NCBI RefSeq assembly: GCF_035984415.1
Contig: NZ_CP130720.1
Location: 1,364,001-1,428,000, forward strand
Length of the DNA stretch: 64,000 nucleotides
DNA from: Streptomyces sp. NBC_01296
GTDB taxonomy: Bacteria; Actinomycetota; Actinomycetes; Streptomycetales; Streptomycetaceae
Reading direction: 5' to 3'
Shown here piece by piece: positions 33,276 through 42,615 of this stretch (the stretch's first letter is position 1; every line of letters begins with the position of its first letter). Under the pieces are notes generated by a model, which was given only the letters and a program-made list of their open reading frames with translations, made no database searches and had not been told where the DNA came from. The position numbers were made by a program, and so were the translations under genes.

Positions 33276-33998
33276 ATGCCGAGCGTCCTGATCGTGGAAG
33301 ACGACCCCAGCATCCGCCAGTCGCTGATCGAGGTCCTGACGGAGCACGGGTATGCCGTACGCAGCGCTGCCGACGGGTTCGGCGCGCTGCGGGAGGTCAC
33401 CCAGGCCCCCGTCGACGCCGTGGTCCTCGACCTGGGACTGCCCGATCTGGACGGAGGCGACGCCCTGCGCATGATCCGGGGCATTTCCTCCGTACCCGTG
33501 CTGGTGGCCACCGCCCGCGACGACGAGAGGGAGATCATCAAGCTCCTGAACGCGGGCGCCGACGACTACCTGGTCAAGCCCTTCTCCGGCGGGCAGCTCA
33601 TCGCGCGCCTCACCGCCGTGCTGCGGCGCACCAGCCACGTCCCCCCTGCCGGTGCCCCGGCGGGTGCACCGGTGGCGGCGACGAGCGAGCCGTTGCGGCC
33701 CACCACCGTGGGCGAGCTGGCGGTGGACCCGGGCGCGCGCACGGCGTACCTGGCCGGCCAGGAGCTCCGTCTCACCCGCCGGGAGTTCGACCTCCTGGCG
33801 TTCCTCGCCCACCACTGCGGCCAGGTCGTCTCCAAACGCCGTCTGCTGACCGAGGTCTGGCGCGAGCCGTACGTGGACGACCAGACCGTCGACGTGCACC
33901 TGTCGTCCCTGCGCCGCAAGCTCGGGGAACGCGCAGCGGCCCCGCGCTACCTGCTGACCGTCCGGGGCGTCGGCATCAAGCTGGTGGCACCGCGTTGA
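33276..33998 (+). CDS. OmpR/PhoB-family response regulator
   Basis: 240 residues. Receiver domain: acidic pair in VEDDPSI, phospho-acceptor D52 in VVLDLGLPDLDG, T79 in VATARDDE, K101 in DDYLVKPF. The C-terminal winged helix shows LTRREFDLLAFLAHHCGQVV and VDDQTVDVHLSSLRRKLG. It lies directly downstream of the redox genes and its stop overlaps the kinase start (TTGA). It is a candidate for the direct repeats at 30,236 and 28,396. Confidence 0.95.
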   Translation: MPSVLIVEDDPSIRQSLIEVLTEHGYAVRSAADGFGALREVTQAPVDAVVLDLGLPDLDGGDALRMIRGISSVPVLVATARDDEREIIKLLNAGADDYLVKPFSGGQLIARLTAVLRRTSHVPPAGAPAGAPVAATSEPLRPTTVGELAVDPGARTAYLAGQELRLTRREFDLLAFLAHHCGQVVSKRRLLTEVWREPYVDDQTVDVHLSSLRRKLGERAAAPRYLLTVRGVGIKLVAPR

Positions 33999-35398
33999 GA
34001 CGCTCACTGGCCGGAGTGGCGCTCGCCGTGACCTCCATGGTCGCCCTCTCCTTCCTCATACCGCTGGCCGCGCTGGTGATGTCGCTCGTCAAGGAGCAGG
34101 GCGTCACCGCGGCCCAGCAGCGTGCCGCCGCCCTGGCCCCCGTCCTCACCCTGACGACGGATCCCGCCGCCCTGCAGGAGTCCGCTGCGAGCCTGGACGC
34201 GTCCGAGCACCTGGTCGTGCATCTGCCGGACTCGGGGGCCCTCGGCAGCTCGAAGGCCCCCGCGAACCTGCTCGAACGGGCCCAGCAGGCACGCGAGTCC
34301 ATCTCCCAGGCGATCCCGGGCGGCTGGATATGCCTGCAGCCGGTGGTGCTCCCCGGCGACCGGGTCGCCGTCATCGAGAACTTCGTACCCGAGGCGGAAC
34401 TGACCCGCGGCGTCAAGGAGTCGTGGGCGGTCATGGCCTTTCTTGCCGTGGGGCTGGTCGGCGGTTCCGTACTCGTCGCCGACCGCCTCGGCGCGAAGGT
34501 CGTCAGGTCCTCGAAGAGGCTCGCGCGGGCATCGCGCGCCCTCGGCCAGGGCGACCTGGACACCCGGGTGGACCCCATGGGGCCCAGGGAACTGCGCGAC
34601 GCGGGCGTCGCCTTCAACGCGATGGCCCACAGGATGACGGAGCTGCTCGCCGTCGAACGCGAACTCGTCGCCGACCTGTCCCACCGGCTGCGCACCCCGC
34701 TGACCGCCCTGCACCTGGCGTCCGAGCGCATGGCCGGCACACCGGAGTCGGCCAGGGTGGAGGCGGCGGTCGGCGAACTGGAGGCCGAACTCCGGGCCAT
34801 CATCGCGGCGGCGCGCACCCCGCTCGCCGTGGGCCCCATGGCTCAGGGCCTGCTCGGCACGGAACCGCCCGCAGACCGTCACTCCGTCGGCGCGGGGGCG
34901 TCCGGCCCCCGCTGCGAGACCGCCGACGTCGTCCGGCGCCGCACGGCTTTCTGGACGGTCCTGGCCGAGCAGCAGAACCGGTCCTGCTCCCTCGACCTCA
35001 CCCAGGAACCCACGGCCATCGCCCTCTCCGACGACGACATCGCCGCGGTGGTGGACGCGCTGATCGGCAACATCTTCCGGCACACCGCGCCCGGGACCCC
35101 GTTCGCCGTCCGCGTCGTACGCACGGCACAGGCCGTGGAGCTGGTGGTGGAGGACGGCGGACCGGGCATCCCCGATCCGGACCGGGCCCTCTCCCGCGGG
35201 AGCAGCACCGGCTCCACGGGGCTGGGCCTCGACATCGCGCAACGGGCCGCGAGCGTCACGGGCGGCTCCATGCACATCGGCCGCGGCCCGCTGGGGGGCG
35301 CGCACATCACCGTGACGTTCGCCCTGGCCCCACCGGCCCCGTCCGCCCGCAGGCCCCGCATCTCCCGCCGCCGCCCGACCCGCCCGCGCGGACGGTAG
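33995..35398 (+). CDS. HAMP-type sensor histidine kinase
   Basis: 467 residues from a TTG that overlaps the regulator stop. Two transmembrane helices (about 7-29 and 145-165) frame an extracytoplasmic sensor region; a HAMP region follows, then the H-box VADLSHRLRTPLTAL with H230 and an ATPase with N-box ALIGNIFRHT and G-box EDGGPGIPD and GLGLDIAQRAAS. A long insert around 285-310 and a basic tail are unusual but in frame. It pairs with the preceding regulator and may sense thiol or envelope stress given its neighbours. Confidence 0.92.
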   Translation: MRRSLAGVALAVTSMVALSFLIPLAALVMSLVKEQGVTAAQQRAAALAPVLTLTTDPAALQESAASLDASEHLVVHLPDSGALGSSKAPANLLERAQQARESISQAIPGGWICLQPVVLPGDRVAVIENFVPEAELTRGVKESWAVMAFLAVGLVGGSVLVADRLGAKVVRSSKRLARASRALGQGDLDTRVDPMGPRELRDAGVAFNAMAHRMTELLAVERELVADLSHRLRTPLTALHLASERMAGTPESARVEAAVGELEAELRAIIAAARTPLAVGPMAQGLLGTEPPADRHSVGAGASGPRCETADVVRRRTAFWTVLAEQQNRSCSLDLTQEPTAIALSDDDIAAVVDALIGNIFRHTAPGTPFAVRVVRTAQAVELVVEDGGPGIPDPDRALSRGSSTGSTGLGLDIAQRAASVTGGSMHIGRGPLGGAHITVTFALAPPAPSARRPRISRRRPTRPRGR

Positions 35399-35537
35399 GA
35401 CCGGCCACCGGGACCCCGGCACCCCCTTCCTGTTCCGGCATGCGCCGGGTGCTGATGCGGCGCACGCTGGAGCGTGGGTGTCTTCCGGAGGCACGGCCGA
35501 CCGGTGGCCGGCGGACCGACGTCCGGAGGTGATACCG

Positions 35538-36950
35538 GTGGCCGAGACACGAACCCCGCAGCGACCGTCCAGCGCACAGCGACGCGTCCTCGCCCCGCTG
35601 GCGCTCGCGCAGTTCATCTGCAGCTTCGCCGGGTCCAACATGAACGTGATGATCAACGACATCAGCGAGGACCTGGACACCACCGTCCAGGGCGTGCAGA
35701 TCGCCATCACGATCTTCCTGCTGGTCATGGCCGCGCTGATGATCCCCGGCGGCAAGCTGACCGACCTCTACGGCCGCAAGCGCTGTCTCCTGGTCGGCCT
35801 CGTCGTCTACGGCATCGGCGCCCTGCTGAGCGCCGCCGCCCCGGGTCTGGGCGTGCTGATCCTCGGGAACTCGATCCTGGAAGGCATCGGAACGGCGCTG
35901 CTCATCCCGCCCGTCTACATCCTCACCACGCTCATCTTCACGGACCTGACCTCACGGGCCCGCGCCTTCGGCGTCATCATGGCGCTGGGCGGCATCGGCG
36001 CCGCCGCCGGGCCGCTGATCGGCGGGCTCATCACCTCGTGGCTGAGCTGGCGCGCGGCCTTCGTGTTCCAGGCCCTGGTCATCCTCGTGATCATCGTGCT
36101 GAGCCGGAACCTCGAGGACCCGCTGCCGGCCGATCCGACGCGTCCCTTCGACACCACCGGAGCGGTCCTGTCGGCCGCCGGCCTCATCCTCGTCGTCATG
36201 GGCATCCTCGCGGCCGACAACAACGTCTGGCTCATGATCGGCCTGCTCGCCGCGGGCGCCCTCGTACTCCTGTGGTTCTTCCGGTCCGTACGGGCCAAGG
36301 AACGGGCCGGCAAGGAACCTCTGCTGTCCACCAGTCTGTTCCGCGACCGCACCTCCAACCTGGGCCTCGTCACGCAGAACGTCCAGTGGCTGTTGCTGAT
36401 GGGTTCCTCGTTCACCGTCGCGACGTACCTCCAGGTCGTGCGCGGCTACGACGCCATCCAGACCGGCGTCATCTTCACGGCCGCCACGGTCGGCCTGCTC
36501 GCGTCCTCGCTCGCCGCCGAACGGCTCGCCGAGCGGCGGCCCCAGCGGACCCTCATCGTGACCGGTTTCCTCGTCACCGTCGCCGGCATCGTCGTCCTGA
36601 TCGCGCTGGCCGGCAGCTCCCCGAACCCCTGGGCCCTCGCCCCCGGACTCCTGCTGATCGGCCTGGGCCTCGGCGTGATGCTGACCCCCTCGGTCAACGT
36701 CGTCCAGTCGAGCTTCCCCGAAGAGCAGCAGGGCGAGATATCCGGCCTCTCCCGCAGCGTGTCGAACCTCGGTTCCTCCCTCGGTACGGCAGTCGCCGGC
36801 ACGATCCTCGTCGCCGGCCTGACCAGCGGTGCCTACGCCGCCGCAATGATCGCGCTGGCGGTGATCGGACTCGCCGGACTCACCGCCGCGCTGCTCCTTC
36901 CGAGGAAACCGCGCCTGGAGAGCGATCATGTCCGGCCGAGCAGAGAATGA
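35538..36950 (+). CDS. DHA2 family (14-TM) MFS transporter
   Basis: 470 residues from a GTG with GGAGG 8 bases upstream. About fourteen hydrophobic helices; motif A in GKLTDLYGRKRCL, motif C in GAAAGPLIGGLITSWLSWR. TM1 reads FAGSNMNVMINDISEDL, in place of the usual DxTIVNVALP form, marking a separate subgroup seen in actinomycetes. A proton-coupled exporter, substrate unknown. It stands alone after the two-component system. Confidence 0.92.
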   Translation: MAETRTPQRPSSAQRRVLAPLALAQFICSFAGSNMNVMINDISEDLDTTVQGVQIAITIFLLVMAALMIPGGKLTDLYGRKRCLLVGLVVYGIGALLSAAAPGLGVLILGNSILEGIGTALLIPPVYILTTLIFTDLTSRARAFGVIMALGGIGAAAGPLIGGLITSWLSWRAAFVFQALVILVIIVLSRNLEDPLPADPTRPFDTTGAVLSAAGLILVVMGILAADNNVWLMIGLLAAGALVLLWFFRSVRAKERAGKEPLLSTSLFRDRTSNLGLVTQNVQWLLLMGSSFTVATYLQVVRGYDAIQTGVIFTAATVGLLASSLAAERLAERRPQRTLIVTGFLVTVAGIVVLIALAGSSPNPWALAPGLLLIGLGLGVMLTPSVNVVQSSFPEEQQGEISGLSRSVSNLGSSLGTAVAGTILVAGLTSGAYAAAMIALAVIGLAGLTAALLLPRKPRLESDHVRPSRE

Positions 36951-36984
36951 CCAGGACGGACATCCTCAGGTGAGGTGACGGCTG

Positions 36985-37974
36985 ATGTCTGACGAGAGAG
37001 CCGAACGCATCGCGGAGTTCATCGGGCCGCTACGGGTGCGCCCGGGGTCGAAGGTGCACCTGGCCCGGGACTTCGATCCCCGCTACAAGGGCGGCATGAA
37101 GAAGCGGGACGGGGCCGAGCTGCTGCAGTCCGGGGTGTCGTTGCTCGCCGAGTACCAGGAGCGGCTGGCCGCCCAGGACACGTACGGCGTAGTGCTCTGT
37201 CTCCAGGCGCTGGACGCCGGGGGCAAGGACGGGACGATCCGCCATGTGATGAGCGGCGTCAACCCCCAGGGCGTACGGGTCAGCAGCTTCAAGGTGCCCT
37301 CCTCCGAGGAACTCGACCACGACTACCTGTGGCGTTACGCCCAGCGGCTGCCCTCGCGCGGCGAGATCGCCATCTTCAACCGCTCGCACTACGAGGAGGT
37401 CCTCGTCGTACGGGTCCACCCCGAGATCCTCCTGCGGCAGAAGCTCCCCGAGCACGGGCTCGGCGAAGGCATCTGGGAGCAGCGCTACCGGGAGATCAAC
37501 CGCTGGGAGCGCTATCTCACGGACAACGGGTTCAAGGTGGTGAAGATCTTCCTGAACCTGTCCAAGGAGGAGCAGCGCACCCGCTTCCTGAAGCGGATCG
37601 ACCTGCCGGAGAAGAACTGGAAGTTCTCCGCCGCCGACGTCCGCGAACGGCGCCGGTGGGACGACTACCAGCACGCGTTCTCCGAGATGCTGTCCGCCAC
37701 GAGTACGCGGTGGGCGCCGTGGTACGTCGTACCGGCGGACCGGAAGTGGTTCGCGCGGATCTGCGCGGCGGCGGTCCTCGCGCACACCCTGATGGAGATC
37801 GATCCGCAGTACCCCGAGATGGCGCAGGAGGCCCGCAAGGACCTCCTCGTCACGAAGCGGAGCCTGGAGCGGGAGGCCCCGGCCGGGGCCCCGGCCGATC
37901 CGTACGCCGCCGAACACCCGTCGGCGGCCCGGGGCCATGGGCACGGGAAGAAGCGGGGAAAGACGCGCGGCTAG
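36985..37974 (+). CDS. ppk2: Polyphosphate kinase 2 family protein
   Basis: 329 residues. Walker A is QALDAGGKDGTIRHV, Walker B-like IAIFNRSHYEEVLVVRVHP, and the lid arginine region is KRIDLPEKNWKFS. PPK2 enzymes move phosphate between polyphosphate and nucleotides. Length and the N-terminal YKGGMKKRDG fit the single-domain class that phosphorylates NMPs or NDPs. Its C-terminus carries a charged tail (HGHGKKRGKTRG). It precedes a P-type ATPase by 63 bases on the same strand. Confidence 0.93.
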   Translation: MSDERAERIAEFIGPLRVRPGSKVHLARDFDPRYKGGMKKRDGAELLQSGVSLLAEYQERLAAQDTYGVVLCLQALDAGGKDGTIRHVMSGVNPQGVRVSSFKVPSSEELDHDYLWRYAQRLPSRGEIAIFNRSHYEEVLVVRVHPEILLRQKLPEHGLGEGIWEQRYREINRWERYLTDNGFKVVKIFLNLSKEEQRTRFLKRIDLPEKNWKFSAADVRERRRWDDYQHAFSEMLSATSTRWAPWYVVPADRKWFARICAAAVLAHTLMEIDPQYPEMAQEARKDLLVTKRSLEREAPAGAPADPYAAEHPSAARGHGHGKKRGKTRG

Positions 37975-38037
37975 CGACCCTCGTACGGCGCGCGACCGGC
38001 CCGGATGCGTCCGCGGCCCCGGATCGGAGGCACAACC

Positions 38038-40758
38038 ATGACGGTGCGGTCGGATTCCGTGGCGGAAGCGCCCCGGGCTGGCGGGGACGGCTGGTACACG
38101 CGCTCTCCCGAGCAGGTCGTGGCGGCGTTCGGTGTCGATCCTGCGGTCGGCCTGTCCGCGGCGCGGGCCGCGGAACTCCTGGCCGCGCACGGCCCGAACG
38201 CGCTGCCCGAGGAGGAGCGGACCCCGGCCTGGCGCCGGTTCCTCGCGCAGTACCGCAGTTACATGCAGATCGTCCTCGTGGCCGCGGCGATCGTCTCGCT
38301 GCTCATCCAGGAGTGGACCACCGCGATCCTGCTGATCGTGTTGACGCTGCTGAACGCGGTCGTGGGCCTGCGCCAGGAGGGCAAGGCCGAGAGCGCCATG
38401 AACGCGTTGAAGTCGATGATGAAGGCGACGGCGCGGGTGCGCAGGGACGGTACGGAGGCCGAGATCCCCGCCGAACAGCTCGTCGACGGCGATGTCGTGC
38501 TCATCTCCGCCGGTGACCAGGTGCCGGCCGACGGACGGCTCATCGAGGCCAGCGCCCTGCAGATCGACGAGTCGGCGCTCACCGGTGAGAGCGTTCCCGC
38601 CGCGAAGGACACCGGCCCGCTGGCGGGCAGCCGGCTGTCGCCCGGCGACCAGACCAATACGGCGTTCATGAACACGCCGGTCACCCACGGCAGCGGCGTC
38701 ATGGTCGTCACCGCGACGGGTGCGGACACCGAGCTCGGCAAGATCTCCGGGATGCTGTCGGCCACCGAGAAGGAGGTGCCGCCGCTCACCAAGGAGCTCG
38801 ACCGGCTGACCCTGTGGATCACGTCGGCGGCGGGCCTCACCATGATCGTGATGTTCGCCCTGGGACGCCAGCGGGACCAGGCCTGGGACGTCCTGTTCGT
38901 CAGCGCGGTCTCGCTGGCCATCGCCGCCATCCCCGAGGCCCTGCCGACGGTGACCCAGGCGATCCTCTCCGTCGGGAGCCTGAACCTGGCGAAGCGGCAC
39001 GCCATCGTGAAGGAACTGCCGTCGGTCGAGACGCTGGCGTTCACGTCGGCCATCAACTCGGACAAGACCGGCACCCTGACGATGAACCAGATGACCGCCG
39101 TCGAAGTGCTCAGTCCCACCGACCGGTACACCGTGTCGGGCACGGGCTACGGGCTCGAAGGGAAGATCCACCATGCCGCCGGATCCGCCGCGGGGATCGA
39201 GGACGCGATCCTCCCGTACGTGGTGGCCAGCGACGCCAAGCTGGTGGGCGGCGCGGTGGTGGGCGATCCCACCGAGGGCGCGCTGCTGGTGCTCGCGCAC
39301 AAGGCCGGCCTGGACACCGACGCCACCCGGGACGCCCTGCCCCGGCTCGCCACCCTCCCGTTCGACCCCGAGTACAAGCTGATGGCCACCTTCCACGCGG
39401 CGGCCGACGCCTCCGGGCGGCAGGTCGTGCGCTGCTTCGTCAAAGGGGCGGCCCCGGCGGTGATGGCGCGGGCCGCCACCGCGCTCGCGGCGGGCGAAAC
39501 GGTGCCGTGGGACGCCGAACTGCTCGGCCGGGCCGAGGCGGCGAGCGAGCGGATGGGCGGCGAGGGCCGCCGCGTGATGGCCGCGGCCACCCGTGACCTG
39601 GACCCGGCCGGCTTCGACCCGGACGGCGACCTGCTCGCGTACGTCACCGAGCTGCGGATGACCAGCCTCGTCGGCATGGTCGATCCGCCCCGCGAGGAGG
39701 CCAAGGCCGCGGTGGCCGACGCCCAGGCGGCGCACATCCGGGTCCGCCTGGTGACCGGGGACGACGTCACCACCGGGGCGGCGATCGCCCGGCAGATCGG
39801 CATCCCCGGCGAGGCCGTCCTCGGCTCCGACTTCGCCGCCATGAGCGAGGACGAGCAGCTCTCCCGCATCGAGGGGATCGGCGTGGTGGGGCGGGTCGCG
39901 CCGGAGCACAAGGTGCTGCTCGCGAACACGCTCAAGAAGAAGGGCGAGGTCGTCGCGATGACCGGGGACGGCGTCAACGACGCGCCCGCCATCAAGGCCG
40001 CCGACATCGGCATCGCCATGGGCAGCGGCACGGACGTGGCGAAGAACGCCGGACGCATGATCCTCTCCGACGACAACTTCGCCACCATCGTCTACGCCGT
40101 GGAGCAGGGCCGGACGATCTACGACAACCTCACCAAGTACATCCGGTTCGTGCTGCTCCTGCTGGTCACGTTCGTACTGACCTTCCTCGGGGCCACCGTC
40201 TTCAACATCGCCGCCGGTGAGCCCTTCACTCCGCCGCAGGTGCTGTGGATCCACTTCGTCGTCAACGCCTCCTTCGGCTTCGCGCTCGGCTTCGACCGCG
40301 AGAGCGCCGGACTCATGCGGCGCAGGCCGCGCCCGCGCGGGGAATCGGTGCTCACACGGCCCGTGCTCATCACGGTCGGACTGGGCGGGCTGGCGATCAC
40401 CATCCTCCTGCTCGGCCTGATCCGGCTCGGCCAGACCCACTACGACAGCGTCGCGACGGGCCAGTCGATCGCGTTCACGGCCTTCTCGCTCTGTCTGATC
40501 GTGGCCGCCTTCGAATGCCGCAGCGAGACGGAATCCGTGCTGACGACCTCCACCTTCGACAGCAAGCAGATGAACTGGGTCGCCCTGGCCCAGTTCGTGC
40601 TCTCGGTGCTGGTGACCCAGCTGGACGGCTTCCAGCACATCCTCGGGACGACCGAGATCGACGCGCGGCAGTTCGGCTGGGCGCTGCTGGCCGCCGTCGC
40701 GCTCCTGCTCGTATGGGAACTGGGCAAGCTCGTGGCCCGCCACTCGAAGGCCGCCTGA
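38038..40758 (+). CDS. P2-type cation-transporting ATPase
   Basis: 906 residues from an ATG with GGAGG upstream. N-terminal cation-ATPase domain (VVAAFGVDPAVGLSAARAAE), actuator motif ALTGES, phosphorylation site INSDKTGTLTMNQ with D342 as the acceptor, nucleotide domain KGAAPAVMARA, hinge MTGDGVNDAPA and about ten membrane helices. The residue before SDKTGT is asparagine, not the usual cysteine. IPEALP in TM4 is the Ca2+/Na+ pump pattern. The exact ion is not assignable. It is followed 13 bases later by a SulP transporter, probably cotranscribed. Confidence 0.93.
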   Translation: MTVRSDSVAEAPRAGGDGWYTRSPEQVVAAFGVDPAVGLSAARAAELLAAHGPNALPEEERTPAWRRFLAQYRSYMQIVLVAAAIVSLLIQEWTTAILLIVLTLLNAVVGLRQEGKAESAMNALKSMMKATARVRRDGTEAEIPAEQLVDGDVVLISAGDQVPADGRLIEASALQIDESALTGESVPAAKDTGPLAGSRLSPGDQTNTAFMNTPVTHGSGVMVVTATGADTELGKISGMLSATEKEVPPLTKELDRLTLWITSAAGLTMIVMFALGRQRDQAWDVLFVSAVSLAIAAIPEALPTVTQAILSVGSLNLAKRHAIVKELPSVETLAFTSAINSDKTGTLTMNQMTAVEVLSPTDRYTVSGTGYGLEGKIHHAAGSAAGIEDAILPYVVASDAKLVGGAVVGDPTEGALLVLAHKAGLDTDATRDALPRLATLPFDPEYKLMATFHAAADASGRQVVRCFVKGAAPAVMARAATALAAGETVPWDAELLGRAEAASERMGGEGRRVMAAATRDLDPAGFDPDGDLLAYVTELRMTSLVGMVDPPREEAKAAVADAQAAHIRVRLVTGDDVTTGAAIARQIGIPGEAVLGSDFAAMSEDEQLSRIEGIGVVGRVAPEHKVLLANTLKKKGEVVAMTGDGVNDAPAIKAADIGIAMGSGTDVAKNAGRMILSDDNFATIVYAVEQGRTIYDNLTKYIRFVLLLLVTFVLTFLGATVFNIAAGEPFTPPQVLWIHFVVNASFGFALGFDRESAGLMRRRPRPRGESVLTRPVLITVGLGGLAITILLLGLIRLGQTHYDSVATGQSIAFTAFSLCLIVAAFECRSETESVLTTSTFDSKQMNWVALAQFVLSVLVTQLDGFQHILGTTEIDARQFGWALLAAVALLLVWELGKLVARHSKAA

Positions 40759-40771
40759 GGAAGGCCTGTCC

Positions 40772-42571
40772 GTGACCACCCGGCGCGAGGGCCACGGGGT
40801 GCTCTCCCTCTTCCGCGCGGTTCCCGGGATCCGCGCCGCCTCGTCCTACCGGCGCGCGTGGCTGGTCAAGGACCTGGTCGCGGGAGTCGTCCTGACAACG
40901 CTGCTCGTGCCGCAGGGCATGGCGTACGCGGAGTTGGCGGGCCTGCCGGCCATCACCGGCCTGTACACGACGATCCTCTGCATGCTCGGATACGCGGTGT
41001 TCGGCCCGTCCCGGATCCTGGTGCTGGGCCCGGACTCCTCGCTGGGGCCGATGATCGCCGCCACCGTGCTGCCCCTGGTGGCCGCCGGCGGGGATCCCGA
41101 CCGGGCCGTCGCACTGGCGTCGATGCTCGCCGTCATGGTGGCGGCCATCATGATCCTGGCCTCGGTGGCCAAGCTCGGCTTCATCGCCGACCTGATCTCC
41201 AAACCGACGATGATCGGCTACATGAACGGCCTGGCCCTGACGATTCTGATCGGTCAGCTGCCCAAGCTGCTCGGCTTCAAGGTCGAGGCGGACAGCCTGA
41301 TCGGCGAGTGCGCCGGCCTCGTGCAGAAGATCGCCGACGGGGCGACGGTGCCGGCCGCCGCCGCCGTGGGCCTCGGCGGGATCGCCCTGATCCTCGTCCT
41401 GCAGCGCTTCCTGCCGAAGGTCCCCGCGGTGCTCGTGATGGTGGTCCTGGCGATCGCCGCGGCCGCCGCCTTCGACCTGGACGAGCACGGCGTCGGCCTG
41501 GTCGGGGTACTGCCCGAGGGCTTCCCGCCGTTCACGATCCCCGACGTGCGCCTCGCCGACCTCGCGCCGCTGCTCGGCGGTGCGCTGGGCATCGCCCTGG
41601 TGTCCCTGGCCGACACGATCTCCAACGCGTCCGCCTTCGCGGCCCGTACGGGGCAGGAGGTCCGCGGCAACCAGGAGATGGCGGGCGTCGGTGCGGCCAA
41701 CCTGGCGGCCGCCCTGTTCCAGGGGTTCCCCGTCAGCACGAGCGGGTCCCGGACGGCGGTCGCGGAGCGCGCGGGGGCCAGGAGCCAGCTCACCGGGGTC
41801 GTCGGAGCCGCGCTCATCGTCCTCATGCTCGTGCTGGCTCCGGGGCTGTTCCGCAACCTCCCCCAGCCGGCCCTGGCCGCCGTGGTCATCACCGCGTCGC
41901 TGTCCCTGGCCGACGTACCGGGAGCCGTACGGCTGTGGCGGCAGGGCCGGACGGAGTTCCTGCTGTGCTTCGCGGCCTTCGCCGGCGTGGCCCTGCTCGG
42001 CGTGCTGCCCGGGATCGCCATCGCCGTGGGCCTGTCCGTCCTCAACGTCTTCCGGCGCGCCTGGTGGCCGTACGACACCGTCCTGGGGCGGGTGCAGGGC
42101 CTGGAGGGCTACCACGACCTCCGCTCCTACCCGCAGGCCGAACAGCTGCCGGGCCTGGTGATCTACCGCTTCGACGCCCCGCTCTTCTTCGCCAACGCCA
42201 GGGCCTTCCGGGACGAGATCAGGCGGCTGGCCGGCGCGGATCCGCGGCCGAGCTGGATCGTGGTGGCGGCCGAACCCATGACGGACGTGGACACGACTGC
42301 CGCCGACGTCCTGGAAGAGCTCGACGAGGCGCTCAACGCGGAAGACGTCCACCTCGTGTTCGCCGAGATCAAGGACCCGGTGCGGCGAAAGATCGAGCGG
42401 TACGAACTCACCCGGACCATCGACCCCCGTCACTTCTTCCCCACGGTGGAGGCCGCCGTCGCCGCCTTCCGCCTGCGCACCGGAGCGCAGTGGACCTCTC
42501 CCGACACCGCCGGACCGCCCGCCGGGCCCGAACCCGGGTCCATCGGTCCCGCGCCCACCGGCGGGAAGTGA
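40772..42571 (+). CDS. SulP family inorganic anion transporter with STAS domain
   Basis: 599 residues. The membrane part has the SulP signature (LVPQGMAYAELAGLPAITGLYT, FGPSRILVLGPDSSLGPMIA) and about 12-14 helices. The C-terminal STAS domain (about 445-570) includes LVIYRFDAPLFFANARAF and VDTTAADVLEELDEAL. It should move sulfate, bicarbonate or a related anion. It ends in a proline-rich tail. Confidence 0.93.
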   Translation: MTTRREGHGVLSLFRAVPGIRAASSYRRAWLVKDLVAGVVLTTLLVPQGMAYAELAGLPAITGLYTTILCMLGYAVFGPSRILVLGPDSSLGPMIAATVLPLVAAGGDPDRAVALASMLAVMVAAIMILASVAKLGFIADLISKPTMIGYMNGLALTILIGQLPKLLGFKVEADSLIGECAGLVQKIADGATVPAAAAVGLGGIALILVLQRFLPKVPAVLVMVVLAIAAAAAFDLDEHGVGLVGVLPEGFPPFTIPDVRLADLAPLLGGALGIALVSLADTISNASAFAARTGQEVRGNQEMAGVGAANLAAALFQGFPVSTSGSRTAVAERAGARSQLTGVVGAALIVLMLVLAPGLFRNLPQPALAAVVITASLSLADVPGAVRLWRQGRTEFLLCFAAFAGVALLGVLPGIAIAVGLSVLNVFRRAWWPYDTVLGRVQGLEGYHDLRSYPQAEQLPGLVIYRFDAPLFFANARAFRDEIRRLAGADPRPSWIVVAAEPMTDVDTTAADVLEELDEALNAEDVHLVFAEIKDPVRRKIERYELTRTIDPRHFFPTVEAAVAAFRLRTGAQWTSPDTAGPPAGPEPGSIGPAPTGGK

Positions 42572-42615
42572 CCGCCCGCCGGTGGAAGGACCCCGAAGGC
42601 CCCGACGGCCGCCTG

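Noticed and set aside
37030..40779. A 3.7-kb open frame on the minus strand
   Set aside because: It is antisense to PPK2 and the P-type ATPase, has no recognisable domain and is Arg/Gly/Asp/His-rich, as expected for the complement of GC-rich coding DNA.
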